From Phalacrocorax aristotelis (lineage: Eukaryota; Chordata; Aves; Suliformes; Phalacrocoracidae): a stretch of 64,000 nt of DNA. Positions 1-11,460 of this stretch are shown piece by piece. Under the pieces are notes generated by a model. It did no database searches and was not told where the DNA came from. It saw only the letters and a program-made list of their open reading frames with translations. The translations under genes were made by a program, and so were the position numbers. The stretch lies in NCBI RefSeq assembly GCF_949628215.1, contig NC_134283.1, positions 22,050,975 through 22,114,974 of the forward strand, written 5' to 3'. Numbering within the stretch: position 1 is the stretch's first letter; each line of letters starts with the position of its first letter.

Positions 1-135
1 AAAGCCAGCGCAAGTACCACTTGGAAAAGGTTTTTGTGGTGTCTCAGACTGGGAACTGCAGAGTAATGGCATACTGTGACTCACTGAGTTGTCTTGTGGT
101 ATCACAGCCTTCTCCACAGTCTACTTTTATTCCTG
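1..135 (+). CDS. RFWD3: RFWD3 coding exon at the left edge (5' end outside window)
   Basis: The frame starts at base 3 and runs 44 codons, from [10 protein letters not shown] through [20 protein letters not shown] to SPQSTFIPG. It ends in a split Gly codon before the donor g|gtaatt at 136. The next exon supplies GT, giving the continuous reading PG-CGVKMM. This agrees with the human order of a PGF/PGC-GVKM junction in the WD40 region. No acceptor with a pyrimidine tract is visible, so the exon probably begins left of the window. It lacks an ATG in frame, so a simple ATG-to-stop ORF search misses it. Confidence 0.88.
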
Positions 136-3100
136 GTAATTAAGCAAGTCAAGATTTGGGGGTGAAGGTTAAATGCATGTTCTACTTGCTCCCTGCTCCC
201 CACCTTCTCCTGCGTGTTCTTTGTAAACTGGGAATGCTCCTAAGGCTCCCTGTAATTCATCTGGCTCCTGCACTGGTAACTTCTGCTGAGCAAGGTAGTT
301 TGTTTTACCCCCATCACTTCTACAGCAGAATCCTAGAAGAGCATCTCTGGCTCTTCTGCTGAAGTGCTGCCTCCACAAGAAGGTAAAAAGTGTGTCTGTT
401 ACTCCTTGCAAAGGTGGGTCTTCTGAAAGAACAAGGGGCCAGCTGCGCTAGGGCGTGTGGAGACGCTTTCAGTGCTTGAGTGAGAAACATTGTTCCCCAA
501 ATTGTAGGTGGAGTGATCCACATGCAGCTGACTTGTCAATACTTTTTTTTTTAAAAAAAAAAAGGCAAAAAACTTTTAATATGAATGATAGGAGCACTGT
601 TTCCCAGTGAGGAAATAGGAAGCCAAGAAGTCATGGGCAGCCCTGTTTCTGTCATGCTGTTGTGGCCAGGAGCAAGTGACCTGACACCTGGACCAGTGCC
701 AACTTGCTTTTTCAATGAAATAGATGTAGCGTTAGGATTCTGAGAGAGTTTATTTGCAAAGTACTTCAGTGCTTTCTGAAAGATGAAACTTACTTTATTT
801 GATTAATGATTTGGATATTAATACGCCTTATCTGGGCATAACAAAATTGTTTTCTGCATTCAACTGACCTTATTTTTCTGGCTTTTGGAGCCAGGGAATG
901 AATCTCTGAATGGAGGCTTTGTGGTGACTCCTGTTGCACACAGGTTAAGTTCATCCACAAACATTCTTTGCAGTGACACTTGTTCTCTTAAATAGCAATG
1001 TAATCCTGCTGTGTGGGGTTTTATCTAGGCAAGAATGTATTTAAAGAAACTGGTTACAAGAACCTGCTGCTCTTTAGCAAGAATTATAACACTGATACCG
1101 AGTTTGCTCTTGCTGGGTGGGATCCTTAGGGATTTAGCCCTGTTGCCATTTGAACTAAAGGAATGATTTGTGGTAGTTCTTATCCAGAGCAGCACATAAC
1201 TTCTACATGTTCATCCCACCATGGGGTTCAGTACAGACATTGTAATTTTGGTATAGAATTGCTAGTTGTATGTGTATGTCGCCTTATGATAACCTGCTTT
1301 ATCCTTCTTCTGTGACAGGTTGTGGTGTTAAGATGATGAGCGTGGCCAACCTGAAGAGCAGTCAGTACATCCCCATCCACAGTAAACAGATTCGGGGACT
1401 GGCTTTCGGCAATCGAGCAGATGGCTTGCTGCTCTCTGCTGCTCTGGACAACACTCTCAAACTTACCAGGTGAGCCCTGCTGGGGCAGCAACCTGTCCTA
1501 GCAGAGTTTTGGTGTGTCCAGGAGGCTGGACTGGATATTGTTCTGTTTTGCTACAAGTGTCTTGCAGCGCTTGCTGTTCTGCTTTCCAAAAGAAGCTGCT
1601 AAGATGGATCAGGTCTGCATATTCTTCCTGTATGTGGGAACTAATGGAAGGGAATAATTGTTCAAGCTTTCAGACCTTTTAGGAGGAGGTGTTGCAGAGC
1701 TACTTGTCTGTGATACTTTTCCTGTGGAGAACTTGGTAGAAAACAAATAATTCAGCATGGATTGGCCAAATTGTGTTGAGAGCAAATGTAGCATAATGTA
1801 TAGATGTGAAATTTACTCTCCGCTTGGTTTTCTGTTACTGCAGGGAAATGCAAAGTGTGGGAACTTGGACGGCATAAAACATAAACAAGGGGTGTTTAGG
1901 TTGGGCGCTTTCTTCCCTGCACTAAGTTGGCTTCTCTGACTTTAAACTTCTTGCAGAGCATGGAATTCAGCTGGGATATGAATGTATAGGCAGTGTTGTT
2001 GAGCATGTGCTCAACAAACACAGGTTCTCTAGAGCTAGCAGAGACTTAATTAGTCTCCCACCTGCTCCTTTATGCGGAGGCTGAGAGAAAAATGTGTCCA
2101 GTCCTGGTAGAATTTACAGCCTGCGAGTGTATTTTCTTGCTACTTTGTGCTGCTCTTCAATCTTAAGCTTAAGCTGCTTCAAAACTTGTGTGACAGTGTC
2201 ACAGTGTGACTTTGGGGTTGTTTTTACTGTTGTTTTGAACCAGTCCCTCGTGTGATATCAAGCTCCCTGTTTCTCCAGCCAGGTTTGTCTTTGTGGCTGT
2301 TCCCCTTATGCTTACATGGGAGCAATTACTTGAGTCTCTGGAGTTCTGAGCATCATCATCTTCCTCAGGGAGAAACCCATGTGTTGTAAAGGATATCCAG
2401 AGTTACTTTGATATGTGCTGTCTTCAGTCTCATGCTGTTCTCAACGTGCTGAGCCTATGCTGACAACGCTGCCCTTTGCAAATACATTCTACTCTGACAC
2501 CAGCTTCATCTACTGTTCTGGCTTGTGCCCCTCTGTGTATTCCTCTCTTTGTCCTTCCACAAATCAAGCTTCTAAAGAATTAACACTGTAAATGTGTTTT
2601 TAACTGTCTTTACCCCACTCACTGTCTCACTCTTGCTTAAATTGTGTTCTTTTGAGGCATAAGCACTGTTCCTCTTCTGTAAAAAAAGAGGGAAATAATT
2701 AATGAGAGATGTTAGCTGAAGGGATGAGCCCTGTGATCTCAGGAATATACAAGACTACAAGATTACACTGGAGTCACTTCCCCTAATTGTTTCCAGAAAA
2801 GTAACTTAGCTTTCTCTTTCCAGCAAGGCAGCTGAGACCCTGCTCTGAGATTTCCTTTCCCAGGCTCCAAAGATCAATCTGGGAAAAGAAGCATTGGCCT
2901 GGAAGAATTATAAATCACTTGGCAGCATCCAAGTGATTATTCTGTCTATATTTTTCAGATTCATATCTGGAGTAAAGGAGGAGTTAATTCAGAATTCAGT
3001 CTAAAGACTTCAAAAAGCTAAATTTGCTTACCTTAATTATGTTCTTTTCTCATCAGTAGATGCTTGTGCAACAGGCCAACACTCTGCTTTTCTTCTGCAG

Positions 3101-5360
3101 CTTGGCAACAAATACTGTGGTGCAGACATACAACGCTGGCCGTCCTGTCTGGAGCTGCTGCTGGTGTCTTGATGATACAAACTATGTCTACGCTGGACTA
3201 GTCAATGGCTCTATCATGATATATGATTTGAGAGACACAAACTCTCATGTCCAGGAACTAGTCCCTCAGAAGTCTAGGTATGGCATAAGGATTTTGCTTT
3301 CCTCTCAACTTCACTAACATGCATTAAGCCAAACGTAGCTTCTTCCATAAATCATGCAGCAATTGTAATAGTTTAAATTGTTTTATGTGAATCTCTTGTT
3401 CAAAAACTCAAATTTCGCACAGATATGAGAAGTCTCTCATAAGGTTGCATGGTATAACTTAGTACGAGCACTTGGCATCTGCACCTTTTTAAGGCACAGG
3501 GTGATCAGAAAAGGACCCACTGGTGCAGCCTAACCAGGAGAACTGGATTTGTTTTGGAGCTGGGTTTAGGATTTAATTTGGAAAGGACAAATTACAAAGG
3601 GGTGTGAGACGCTGGCACTTCAACCTCTTCAACTTAGAGAACCAAGTGCTGACTTACACACATCTGATGTGCACCATCTGATGCTTGTTTAAAACATAAG
3701 GCTCAGTAGTGTAAGTTGAATTTCATTTATGCTTGACAAACCCATTGGGGTTCCTTGCTTGAAGGACCATTTTGTAGCCTGCCTAGGCCCTTTCTTTCCA
3801 GTGTGGTTGGGGAGACAAGCTCTGAGGCGAGGCAGAACACCAGCACAGCTGCAGCTGGCAGCACTGACTCCTGCTAATCACACTTTCAGGTGCCCCATGG
3901 TATCACTCTCCTATCTGCCCCGGATGGCCTCTGCATCACTGCCTTATGGTGGAATATTAGCTGGGACCTTGGAAGGAGCCTGCTTTTGGGAACAGAAAGA
4001 TGGCAACTCCTACCGGCCTCATTACCTGCCGCTGGAACCTGGAGGATGCATCGATATTCAAACAGAGATCAGCACACGACACTGCCTCGCAACTTACAGG
4101 CCTAGTATGTAATGGTGTGCATCCGCAATGCCCTTTTCACTGCTGCTCTGGCCTGCTCTTTGAGTTCAAGAGCCGCTTTGGTGCTGCGGGCACAGCAGAA
4201 ATGTAGTACCTGCCCTGGCCAGAGCAATGAGCACCTGCATGTAGAGAAGGACTGGGTGAGGGTAAAAGGAGGCAGCTGCAGGGTGGTGGTGCTTGTATTC
4301 CTACAGTTAAAATTTGTCTGCAATTCAGTTTTCTAAAAGCTAACTTTTTATTTTGCTGCACAGGTAAAAATAACCCATGTGTGCGTTGTGTGATGATGGA
4401 ACTGACCTGCAGCTCACTGACTGAGGGCTCTGAAGATGTGGTGTGTTCTTCTAACCCAGTTCAGACTTTCAGTGCTGGGCCCACCTGCAAGCTGCTGACG
4501 AAGAATGCCATTTTTCAGAGCCCAGAGGAGGATGGCAGCGTCTTTGTGTGTGCTGGTGATGAGGCATCTAATTCTGCCCTGGTATCTCATGTTCTTTTCA
4601 GTGTGGTGGTGGGTTTTATTGCAATTCTTAGGAGAAAAGCCTTATCAGTCACAGCATCAGTGTGTTTTGGCGAGAATTATTTTGTCCCACACTTACCCCG
4701 TGCAGGTTGGTCTGTACTTGCTATATAGCAAGTGTAACTTCCCAGTAGCTTGGGGTGCTCAATGTTAGCCAAGGTCTGTGGTCCACATCCATCGAAAGGA
4801 ATGTAGGCAGTGTCCCCTGTTGTCCACCAGAGGAATGCAGTTGGGCACACTGGCACAACTGGGCACCATAACTGGTATAACGGGGACTTGGTGGGATAGC
4901 TAACATGGTAAGTGCTGGGGGAGGGTTGCTGTGGGCTCTTTAGGAATGACAGGGAAGATGAGGAGAAGGGTTGCCCTTTATAGAAAAAAGCAGCTCAGGT
5001 GGGGAGGATTGACAACAGGCTGCATGAGCCAGGGTCAGAGGAGAGGGCAGTCAGGGTGACATAACACTGCAAGTCTGTTAAAGACCATCCGAGCTGGGCG
5101 TGACAGGAGAGAAAGGGTCCTGTAACTTGGGGACAGGCTTTCCTCTTAGAGAGAGGAAGCTCTGATTTGGATGGGAGGAGAGAATCCTGCAGTCTTTGAC
5201 CTCATCTGTCCCACAGCTATGGGATGCTGGAAGTGGCTCCTTGCTGCAGAAGCTGCAGGCTGACCTGCCTGTGCTGGATATCTGCCCCTTGGAAGTGAAC
5301 CAAACCCACCTCCTGGCCACTCTCACTGAGAAGATGGTGAAGATCTACAAGTGGCATTGA
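1..5360 (+). CDS. RFWD3: RFWD3, E3 ubiquitin ligase, C-terminal WD40 region (six exons, 5' partial)
   Basis: The coding sequence is the join of 1-135, 1319-1469, 3101-3277, 3890-4104, 4364-4581 and 5217-5360. It reads through without a stop and gives 345 residues plus TGA. The product matches the C-terminal part of RFWD3 as I know it from human (774 aa): [35 protein letters not shown] and a KIYKWH end. RFWD3 is a nuclear RING-type E3 ligase that ubiquitinates RPA (and RAD51) at stalled forks and crosslinks, cooperates with MDM2 on p53, and is the Fanconi gene FANCW. The RING and coiled coil lie upstream of this window. The part here is the WD40 propeller, which contacts RPA (family knowledge). 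All introns are GT-AG. The gene is followed in tandem by GLG1, as in mammals. No frameshift or lost segment is seen. Confidence 0.95.
136..1318 (+). other. RFWD3: RFWD3 intron (1183 bp)
   Basis: The donor is gtaatt and the acceptor ttcttctgtgacag. It contains an adjacent T10/A11 run at 543-563. Otherwise it is unremarkable AT-rich intronic sequence with no recognised repeat or RNA gene. Confidence 0.85.
1319..1469 (+). CDS. RFWD3: RFWD3 coding exon, WD40 repeat
   Basis: The exon has 151 nt. The first two bases complete a Gly codon and the last two (AG) are completed by C from the next exon to give Ser. It encodes [20 protein letters not shown] and then [20 protein letters not shown] and ALDNTLKLT, a typical WD40 blade with an [13 protein letters not shown] strand. 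The donor is ag|gtgagc and the acceptor gacag|gt. The match to human RFWD3 across this blade is very close. Confidence 0.93.
1470..3100 (+). other. RFWD3: RFWD3 intron (1631 bp)
   Basis: The donor is gtgagc and the acceptor tttcttctgcag. It holds a 12-bp perfect palindrome CTTAAGCTTAAG at 2162-2173 and a 15-bp TGTGACA-g-TGTCACA palindrome at 2189-2203. No coding or RNA gene is recognised. Confidence 0.85.
3101..3277 (+). CDS. RFWD3: RFWD3 coding exon, WD40 blade with VWSCCWC core
   Basis: The exon has 177 nt. Its first base completes Ser, 58 full codons follow, and AG is carried over to the next exon to make Arg. It reads [20 protein letters not shown] and then [20 protein letters not shown] and [18 protein letters not shown]. 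The phrase [18 protein letters not shown] is diagnostic for RFWD3. The acceptor ctgcag|c and donor ag|gtatgg preserve the frame. Confidence 0.95.
3278..3889 (+). other. RFWD3: RFWD3 intron (612 bp)
   Basis: The donor is gtatgg and the acceptor cacactttcag. An open frame crosses the 3' half into the next exon, but it is only a read-through. Nothing else is recognised. Confidence 0.85.
3890..4104 (+). CDS. RFWD3: RFWD3 coding exon with the PLEPGGCID segment
   Basis: The exon has 215 nt. Its first base completes Arg and its last base A is completed by GT of the next exon (Ser). It encodes [20 protein letters not shown] and then [20 protein letters not shown] and [20 protein letters not shown] and [11 protein letters not shown]. 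The donor is a|gtatgt. The GGCID Ile codon (4050-4052) lies very near the position equivalent to human Ile639, where a Fanconi anaemia WD40 substitution is known. That equivalence is by counting back from the C-terminus and is good to about one residue. Confidence 0.94.
4105..4363 (+). other. RFWD3: RFWD3 intron (259 bp)
   Basis: This short intron has donor gtatgt and acceptor ttttgctgcacag. Several overlapping open frames cross it but none resembles a gene. Confidence 0.85.
4364..4581 (+). CDS. RFWD3: RFWD3 coding exon with [15 protein letters not shown]
   Basis: The exon has 218 nt. It starts with GT that completes Ser and ends on a full Leu codon (phase 0). The first half ([20 protein letters not shown] and following) is the more divergent part relative to human. 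The second half, [15 protein letters not shown] followed by [20 protein letters not shown], is nearly invariant. The donor is ctg|gtatct. Confidence 0.94.
4582..5216 (+). other. RFWD3: RFWD3 last intron (635 bp)
   Basis: The donor is gtatct and the acceptor catctgtcccacag. No repeat or RNA gene is recognised. Confidence 0.85.
5217..5360 (+). CDS. RFWD3: RFWD3 terminal coding exon
   Basis: The exon has 47 codons plus TGA at 5358-5360. It encodes [20 protein letters not shown] and then [20 protein letters not shown] and VKIYKWH. It starts in phase 0 after cccacag. The last WD40 strand [13 protein letters not shown] closes the propeller, and the human protein ends at the same place. Confidence 0.95.
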   Translation, partial: LWDAGSGSLLQKLQADLPVLDICPLEVNQTHLLATLTEKMVKIYKWH

Positions 5361-6920
5361 GATTGGTTGCTCTACCTGCCAGAGAGGCTTTCCAAATATG
5401 CTGCTGATTAACCCTACACGACTGCCCAGCCCCAGACTCTGCTGCCCTGCACGTGCTGCTTACTTGAGATGGAAACCGCTATGGCACCCTCCTGGCAGTA
5501 GGCAGGAACTGGGATGTGCTGGTGCCTGGAGCAGTTCCCTTCTTCCTCCATCTTCATTTTTAGGTCTGACCTTATTTCTTCTTTGGTCAGTTTTCTTCAG
5601 TCAAACTCCACAAGCTTGCCTCAGCACAGCAATAATTTTTGGACTGTCTCTAGTGTGTGTTGCTGCACTTTTTTCCAGTGTGAATACAGCACAGGGACTT
5701 GCAAAGCTCTTTTACGAATCAACAAAATAAGAGGAACTTGAAAACCTGAGACTCCCACTGTACTTTCTCACAGAGTCCTGCTGTGATTACTAGGTGAAGA
5801 AAAGGTGGCAATATCGGCACCTCGCTAGCATTGCTGATACTCAGTGTAAAAACAAGTTCACTGCTTTAGGGAACATACTCCCATGTTTTTTTGAAGGTCA
5901 GTTGGCAGTTATTCCCTGGTGAGGACAGACCCTATTTTGTGGCCAGGGAGAGAACAGGCTTGGAAAGTCTACAGAGAACCTTTTTCTTTTGTGGTTCTCC
6001 CCCCCATGAGCTATATAATTTGCACTGTAATTCCTTAACTCTCTGCCCCTGTTTCCTTCCCTTTCTCTCTTCCCTGCTTCACTCGCAAGCAAACTTGGAC
6101 AGTTTGGTTGTGGAAAATGGAGCTGGAGAAGTACAGGTAAAGAGGAGGAGATGATTCTTATACTGTTGGCTGCTGAAGTCCATGGTGTCCTTCCTTAAAG
6201 AGTGTGATGTACTGAAACAGGACGGTACCTTGGAAAGAATGCTGGCTGCTTTTTTTTTTTGATGGAATTCTGCCCCCCCCACTGCCCTTTGAGGAACTGG
6301 TGGAAACTCAGGGATTTAATTAGTTTGGTTTCACCAACCTTTTGCCTTCCTTAAACCATAGTTGCCAGCTCACCAGTGGTCACAGACAGTTTTCAGTTGT
6401 ATTTGTGTGCAAATGTGCTGCAGACTCTGCTGTTTTACCTAAATCTGAGCCGATGGGGTGGGATCAAAGGTCAGGGGATGCGTGCTGGCCAGCTGGGCTC
6501 CACCCTTACCATAAATACGCTGAGGGGTGTGAGAACGTTTATCTCCAGGTCAGATTGTGAAAGAGGACTTAGGTTTCATTTTATGTTTAACGAAATCAAA
6601 CTTGGAAGGATATTGGAAGCTGCAAGAGTTCCCGTGCTGGAAAAATATCCCTTGGCACACCTCTGCCTTGGGCCATGGTAAGCAGCACCCAACTTGTTCA
6701 GATTGAGTGTGCCACCACTTAAACTGACCAAACAATTTTATTTTCTGAAGTCTGGGGCTTGCACAGTGTGATCCTGTTCATCTTCCATCTTAAAAATGAG
6801 ATTGAGAAGATCTCTGTTTAACTTTATATTTTTCTGTATAGTATTTTGTTCCTATATTTGTATATACTATAAAAGTAAATCATTTATAGTTATGAAATAA
6901 AACTGGTGGTGCCATACTTT
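5361..6920 (+). other. RFWD3: RFWD3 3' untranslated region
   Basis: This is the sequence from the stop codon to just past the first canonical AATAAA (6896-6901). It is AT-rich toward the end, with T-rich tracts at 6249-6260 and 6821-6860. Its length (about 1.5 kb) is plausible for this gene. The exact cleavage site is inferred. A second AATAAA at 7163-7168 could serve as an alternative site. Confidence 0.65.
6896..6901 (+). terminator. RFWD3: Likely RFWD3 polyadenylation signal AATAAA
   Basis: This is the first perfect AATAAA downstream of the RFWD3 stop. It is followed by a moderately GT-rich stretch (ctggtggtgcc). An alternative AATAAA lies at 7163-7168. Confidence 0.6.
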
Positions 6921-9494
6921 AAAAATATGTCTCTGCAATACACACTGCATATTTTGTGACCATGAGCAAGCATCCCTGTATGCAGGAAAGGTTTCTTGTG
7001 TTTTGTATTGCCCCCAAGCCACACTGAGCTTCAGACTGAAATAATTGTAGGCTTTTAGTGAATGAAGAGTACTCACTCAATCACCCTGCTCGGACCAGGT
7101 GAGAAGAAAGGAAAGGGTTGAGCAAAGTCAGGCTGTGCACCTGGGACATCCTTTTGACTGGAAATAAACTCACTGATGGGAGCCTTTTTGGCATCTTAAT
7201 GATCAGGAACAAAGGGTTAGTTGAAAGAATAACATTGTGAGAAGGAGCAGGCTGCTCCCTGCCACCTTAGTGCAATGAGCTGCTTGTGCTCGGCCATTTT
7301 GAGGCATTATCTGTGCTCAGTCAGCTCCAACCCATTCTTCCCACAAGAAATTCTGAAAAATGTAAACATACACAGGAAAAAAGAAATTAAAAGGCCTCTC
7401 AGCTTTTGATTTCTTAGGTAGCACTTGTTTTCTACCATATACCTCCCTACCAGAATAAGAGGTACAAACTTAAATGCTATTAAAATAATAATGGAAGATG
7501 ACACTTTCATGTTCACTCTCTTTTCAAATCCAGAGTTTAAAACAGCAAAAGGTTTGAGATGTGAAGGACCTCGTAACGCTGTCCTAGTCACAGGTTTGTA
7601 GCAGGCTCCAGGAAAGAACACCTAAATTGTGTGCAGAAAGCCATCAGCATTGAGGGCTGATAAAAGGTCAAATATGTTGATGAAATTTGCTCATCTCTGT
7701 CTGAAGTCAAAGGGGCAGATGCTGGGATGGAAGGAAGGAAAAACAAGTGCCTCGGCATAATGCAGGGCAGCTGTCCTTGGAGGCTTAGCTGTTTCACTGG
7801 TGTTTTGGGCAGTAAGCCACTATGTGGCTATTTCTGTGTCTGGGAAGATTTTTGTTATTGTGGAGCAGGGCGGCCCCTTGGCAATTTGTGTAGTAAATCT
7901 GATGTGAGGCAATGGGTAAAGCTGGGCAGCACTGTGACTCCTACAGACAGGGCCTTGCTCTTAGTGATGCACAGGCTTTTTTTTTTTTTCCAGGCTGTGC
8001 AGGGGAGCACATTTCCTAATTTTAATTCTAAAACCAGGCCTGAGGAACAGCACAGTGTTGTCCAGAGCTGGCTGTGGCAGCAGCTTGGCAGGAAACCGAG
8101 GCACTGAACACAATCCAGCCCCTGCTTCTCCCTGTGGAGGTGTGGTGTCAGGGGGCAGCAAGCTGGGAAGGGGAAGCCAGAGTCAGAGGGAGTCATGCTT
8201 TCTGGAGAAGGGCTGTCCTCAACGCATCCCTCTAAAAGGAGCAATCCAGTGTGAAGCTGCGGTGATCTGCAGAGTGAGGAAAAGCCTGGGCCAGGGAGGC
8301 TCAGGAGGCAGCCAGCTCCCTGCCTGCACCTGGCCTCTGCACCACAGGGACTTCGCTGCTCTAGCATCCACCCTTGCATTTTAGTCGTTGGTTTGGAGCT
8401 ACTCGGGGGTAAGATTTCAACAAATAGAATCAAAAAGGTTGCAGGTGACAAAAGGTAGTGCTGAAAAAATGTGAGCAAAGAAGCAAACACAGCTTGGTGC
8501 ATGTGTGTGTGAGGCAGGACCTGCTAGTGCTTCGCTTGGCTCTAGTTGTGCCTGCCACTTCCTGGAGGGCAGAAAAGCAGCTATTTAATGTGTCCTGAAC
8601 CAAACTGGATTAAAACCAGGCAATGAAGCAAGTGAAACAAGCAGCTTAATCTGAACCTTGTTACACTGTGGTAGCCGGAGCATCCCAGTGGGAATTAATT
8701 TAGTTGTCCTTTTTGGTTTGCAAGGAGATGTGGGAAGATCTCCTGTTAACATAGATGAGCAGATTTTCCTCCCAGACAGTAAATTCCTTATCAGACCTGG
8801 CTTTCTGCTGGTTTATGAAGGAGAGAGAATATAAGGAAAAGGAGTTCAGGGAGAAAGAAGAGAAGGGGGGGGAAACAAAGGAATGAGCAAGCAAAAACTA
8901 GTTTTCTGTTGGGTTTGGTTTGCATCAAATACCAGAACTAGTAAATGTGAAAGAACAGATTTCACTGCCAAGAGAGGTAGGAAGAAAGGGGGAAGGTCTC
9001 CCCTCCTGGGATGCACTTTCAACTTCCTATTAGCAAATCTGCAGTAAAGGCTTTCCCAGCTAAATGTGAATTACTTGAGTGCTCAGCCACCCTTTGAGTC
9101 TGGCCGCATCCCTAAATGTTGTGGAGTTGCCTGTGAAATTGAGCAGAGGGGGTTGCAGCACTTTGGCAGTGGAACTGCCCCTCTGCCGAGACCCTGCTGT
9201 CCCTTGTGAGCGCTCTCAGCCGGCAAAGTCAAGCATATTGGTGTAAGCAGTCTCCCTCATCATTGTTCATTTTCAATAGTTAAAGATATTGAGAAATGCT
9301 GCTGAGAAGGCAGACGTGCCTCATGCTTCCATCACTTCTCCTTGCTAAAGAAGACAGGCTGTGTTCAGATGGCAGCTGGAGCTGCAGCATCTGAGCATTA
9401 CAGAGCACTGGGTGCTGTGGGGTGGATGCCCATAGGAAACTCCTGCTCTGGTACAGGATGTTTATTGCTAAAGGCTTGGAGCCATAGCAGCATA
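6921..9494. other. Intergenic sequence between RFWD3 and the CR1 copy
   Basis: No recognisable gene is present. Open frames overlap on both strands at about 7.7-8.5 kb (the longest is minus 7855-8502, 215 codons), but they are low in recognisable motifs and have no splice or family support. A T13 run lies at 7977-7989. Confidence 0.6.
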
Positions 9495-11460
9495 TCACAG
9501 AATGGTAGGGGTTGGAAGAGACCTCTGGAGATCATCTTGTCCAACCCCCCTGCTTGAGCAGGGAGCACAGGACCGCATCCAGGTGGGTTTTGAATAGCTC
9601 CAGGGAAAGAGACTCCACAGCCTCCCTGGGCAGCCTGTTCCACTGCTCTGTCACCCTCACAGGAAAGAAGTTTTTTTCTCATATTGAGGTGGAACTTCCT
9701 GTGTTCCAACTTGTGCCCATGGCCCCTTCGCCTGTCATTGGGCACTATCGAAAAGAACCCCGTCCCATCATTCTGACACCCACCCTTTAGATATTTATAG
9801 GTATTGATGTGATCCCCCTCAGTCTTCTCCAGGCTGAACAAACCCAGGCCTCTCAGCCTTTCCTCATAAGGGAGATGCTCCAGTCCCCTGATCATCTTGG
9901 TAGCTCTCCGCTGGACTTGCTCAAGCAGTTCCACATCCTTGTTAAACTGAGGGGCCCAAAACTGGACACAGTACTCCAAATGTAGTCTCACTAGGGCAGA
10001 GTAGAGGGAAAGGATAACCTCTCTCGATCTGCTGGCCACACTCCTTTTAATGCAGCCCAGGATGGATACCATTGGCCTTCTTGGCCAGAAGGGCATGTTG
10101 TTGGCTCATGGTCAGCTGCTTGTCCACCAGCACTCCCAGGTCCTTCTTAGCAGAGCCACTTTCCAATAGTTAAGCCCCCAGCCTGTACTGGTGCATGGGG
10201 CTGTTCCTCCCCAGGTGCAGGACCTTGCACTTGCTCTCGTTGAATTTCATCAGGTTCTCCTCTCCAGCCTGTCCAGGTCTCAGTGGATGGCAGCACAGCC
10301 TTCTGGTGTATCAGCCACTCCTCCCAGCTTGGTATTGTCAGCGAACTTGCTGATGTTACGCTCTATCCCATCATCCAGGTCATTGATTAATATGTTGAAC
10401 AGGACTGGACTCAGCACAGACCCCTGGGGAACACCATTAGCTACAGGCCTCCATCCAGACTCTGCTCCATTGATCGCAACCCTCTGAGTTCTGTTGTTGA
10501 GCCCGTTCTCTGTCCACCTCACTGTCAGCTCATCCAACCCACGCTTTCATATCTTGCCTGTGAGGATGCTCTGGGAGACAGTGTTGAATGCCTTACTGAA
10601 GTCAAGATAGACAACATCCACTGCTCTCCCTTCGTCGACCCAGCCAGTCACTCCATCATAGAAGGTTATCAGGTTGGTCAAGCATGATCTTCCCTTGGTG
10701 AATCCATGTTGACTGCTTCTGATAACCTTCTTTTCCTCTACATGCCTGGAGATGACCTCCAGGATGAACTGCTCCATCACCTTTCCAGGGATGGAGTTGA
10801 GGCTGACTGGCCTGTAGTTCCCCAGGTCCTCCTTCTTGCCCTTTTTGAAGATTGGAGTGACATTTGCCTTCCTCCAGTCCTCGGGCACCTCTCCTGTCCT
10901 CCATGACCTTTCAAAGATGATGGAGAGTGGCTCAGCAAGAAAATCCACCAGCTCCTTCAGCACTTGCGGGTGCATCCCATTGGCACCCATGGATTTGTGA
11001 GGATCCAGTTTGCGTAGGTGATCTCTGACCCAGTCTTCCTCAACCGATGGTAAGTCTTCCTTTGTCCCAATTTGTCCTCTCACCGCTGGGGGCTGAGATG
11101 CCTGAGGGCCAGCCTTAGCAGTGAAGACCGAGGCAAAGGTGGCATTCAGTAACTCCGCCTTCTCTGCATCCTGCGTTACCAGGGCCCCTTCCTCGTTCAG
11201 CAGCGGGGCCACTGTATCCCCCGTCTTCCTTTTACTACTGATGTATTTAAAGAAGCCCTTCTTGTTATCTTTGACATCCCTTGCCAGATTTAGTTCCAAG
11301 TGAGCCTTGGCCTTCCTTGTTGTATCTCTGCACACCCTGACAGCATTCCTATATTCCTCCCAAGTGGCCAGTCCCTTTTTCCACATACTGTGAACAGTTT
11401 CGAGAGCACCAAGGGGATGTGAGATGTTGTTCCTATCCCATCTCTTGCAAAATAGTACCT
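9495..11460 (-). mobile_element. CR1 LINE, 5'-truncated and decayed (RT to 3' end)
   Basis: On the minus strand this contains the CR1 non-LTR retrotransposon reverse transcriptase and C-terminal region. Visible landmarks are GFFKYISSKRKTGDTVAPLL, then GEVPEDWRKANVTPIFKKGK, NYRPVSLNSIPGKVMEQFI, SSQHGFTKGRSCLTNLI, DVVYLDFSKAFNTVS, VPQGSVLSPVLFNILINDL and [12 protein letters not shown]. The 3' terminus is the CACAGAAT-type end at about 9495 (plus-strand sense). The 5' cut is near 11460, so ORF1 and the endonuclease are missing. The copy is dead. There is an in-frame TGA near 10548, a stop near 10278, a small deletion near 10255 and a 4-nt insertion near 10064. The catalytic FADD box reads FADN (codon 10334-10336). 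The orientation is opposite to both flanking genes. Confidence 0.93.

Noticed and set aside
2640..2720. Possible MIR 3' end (CCTCTTCTGTAAAAAAAGAG) in an RFWD3 intron
   Set aside because: Only one short block resembles MIR. The SINE core upstream is missing, so chance is more likely.
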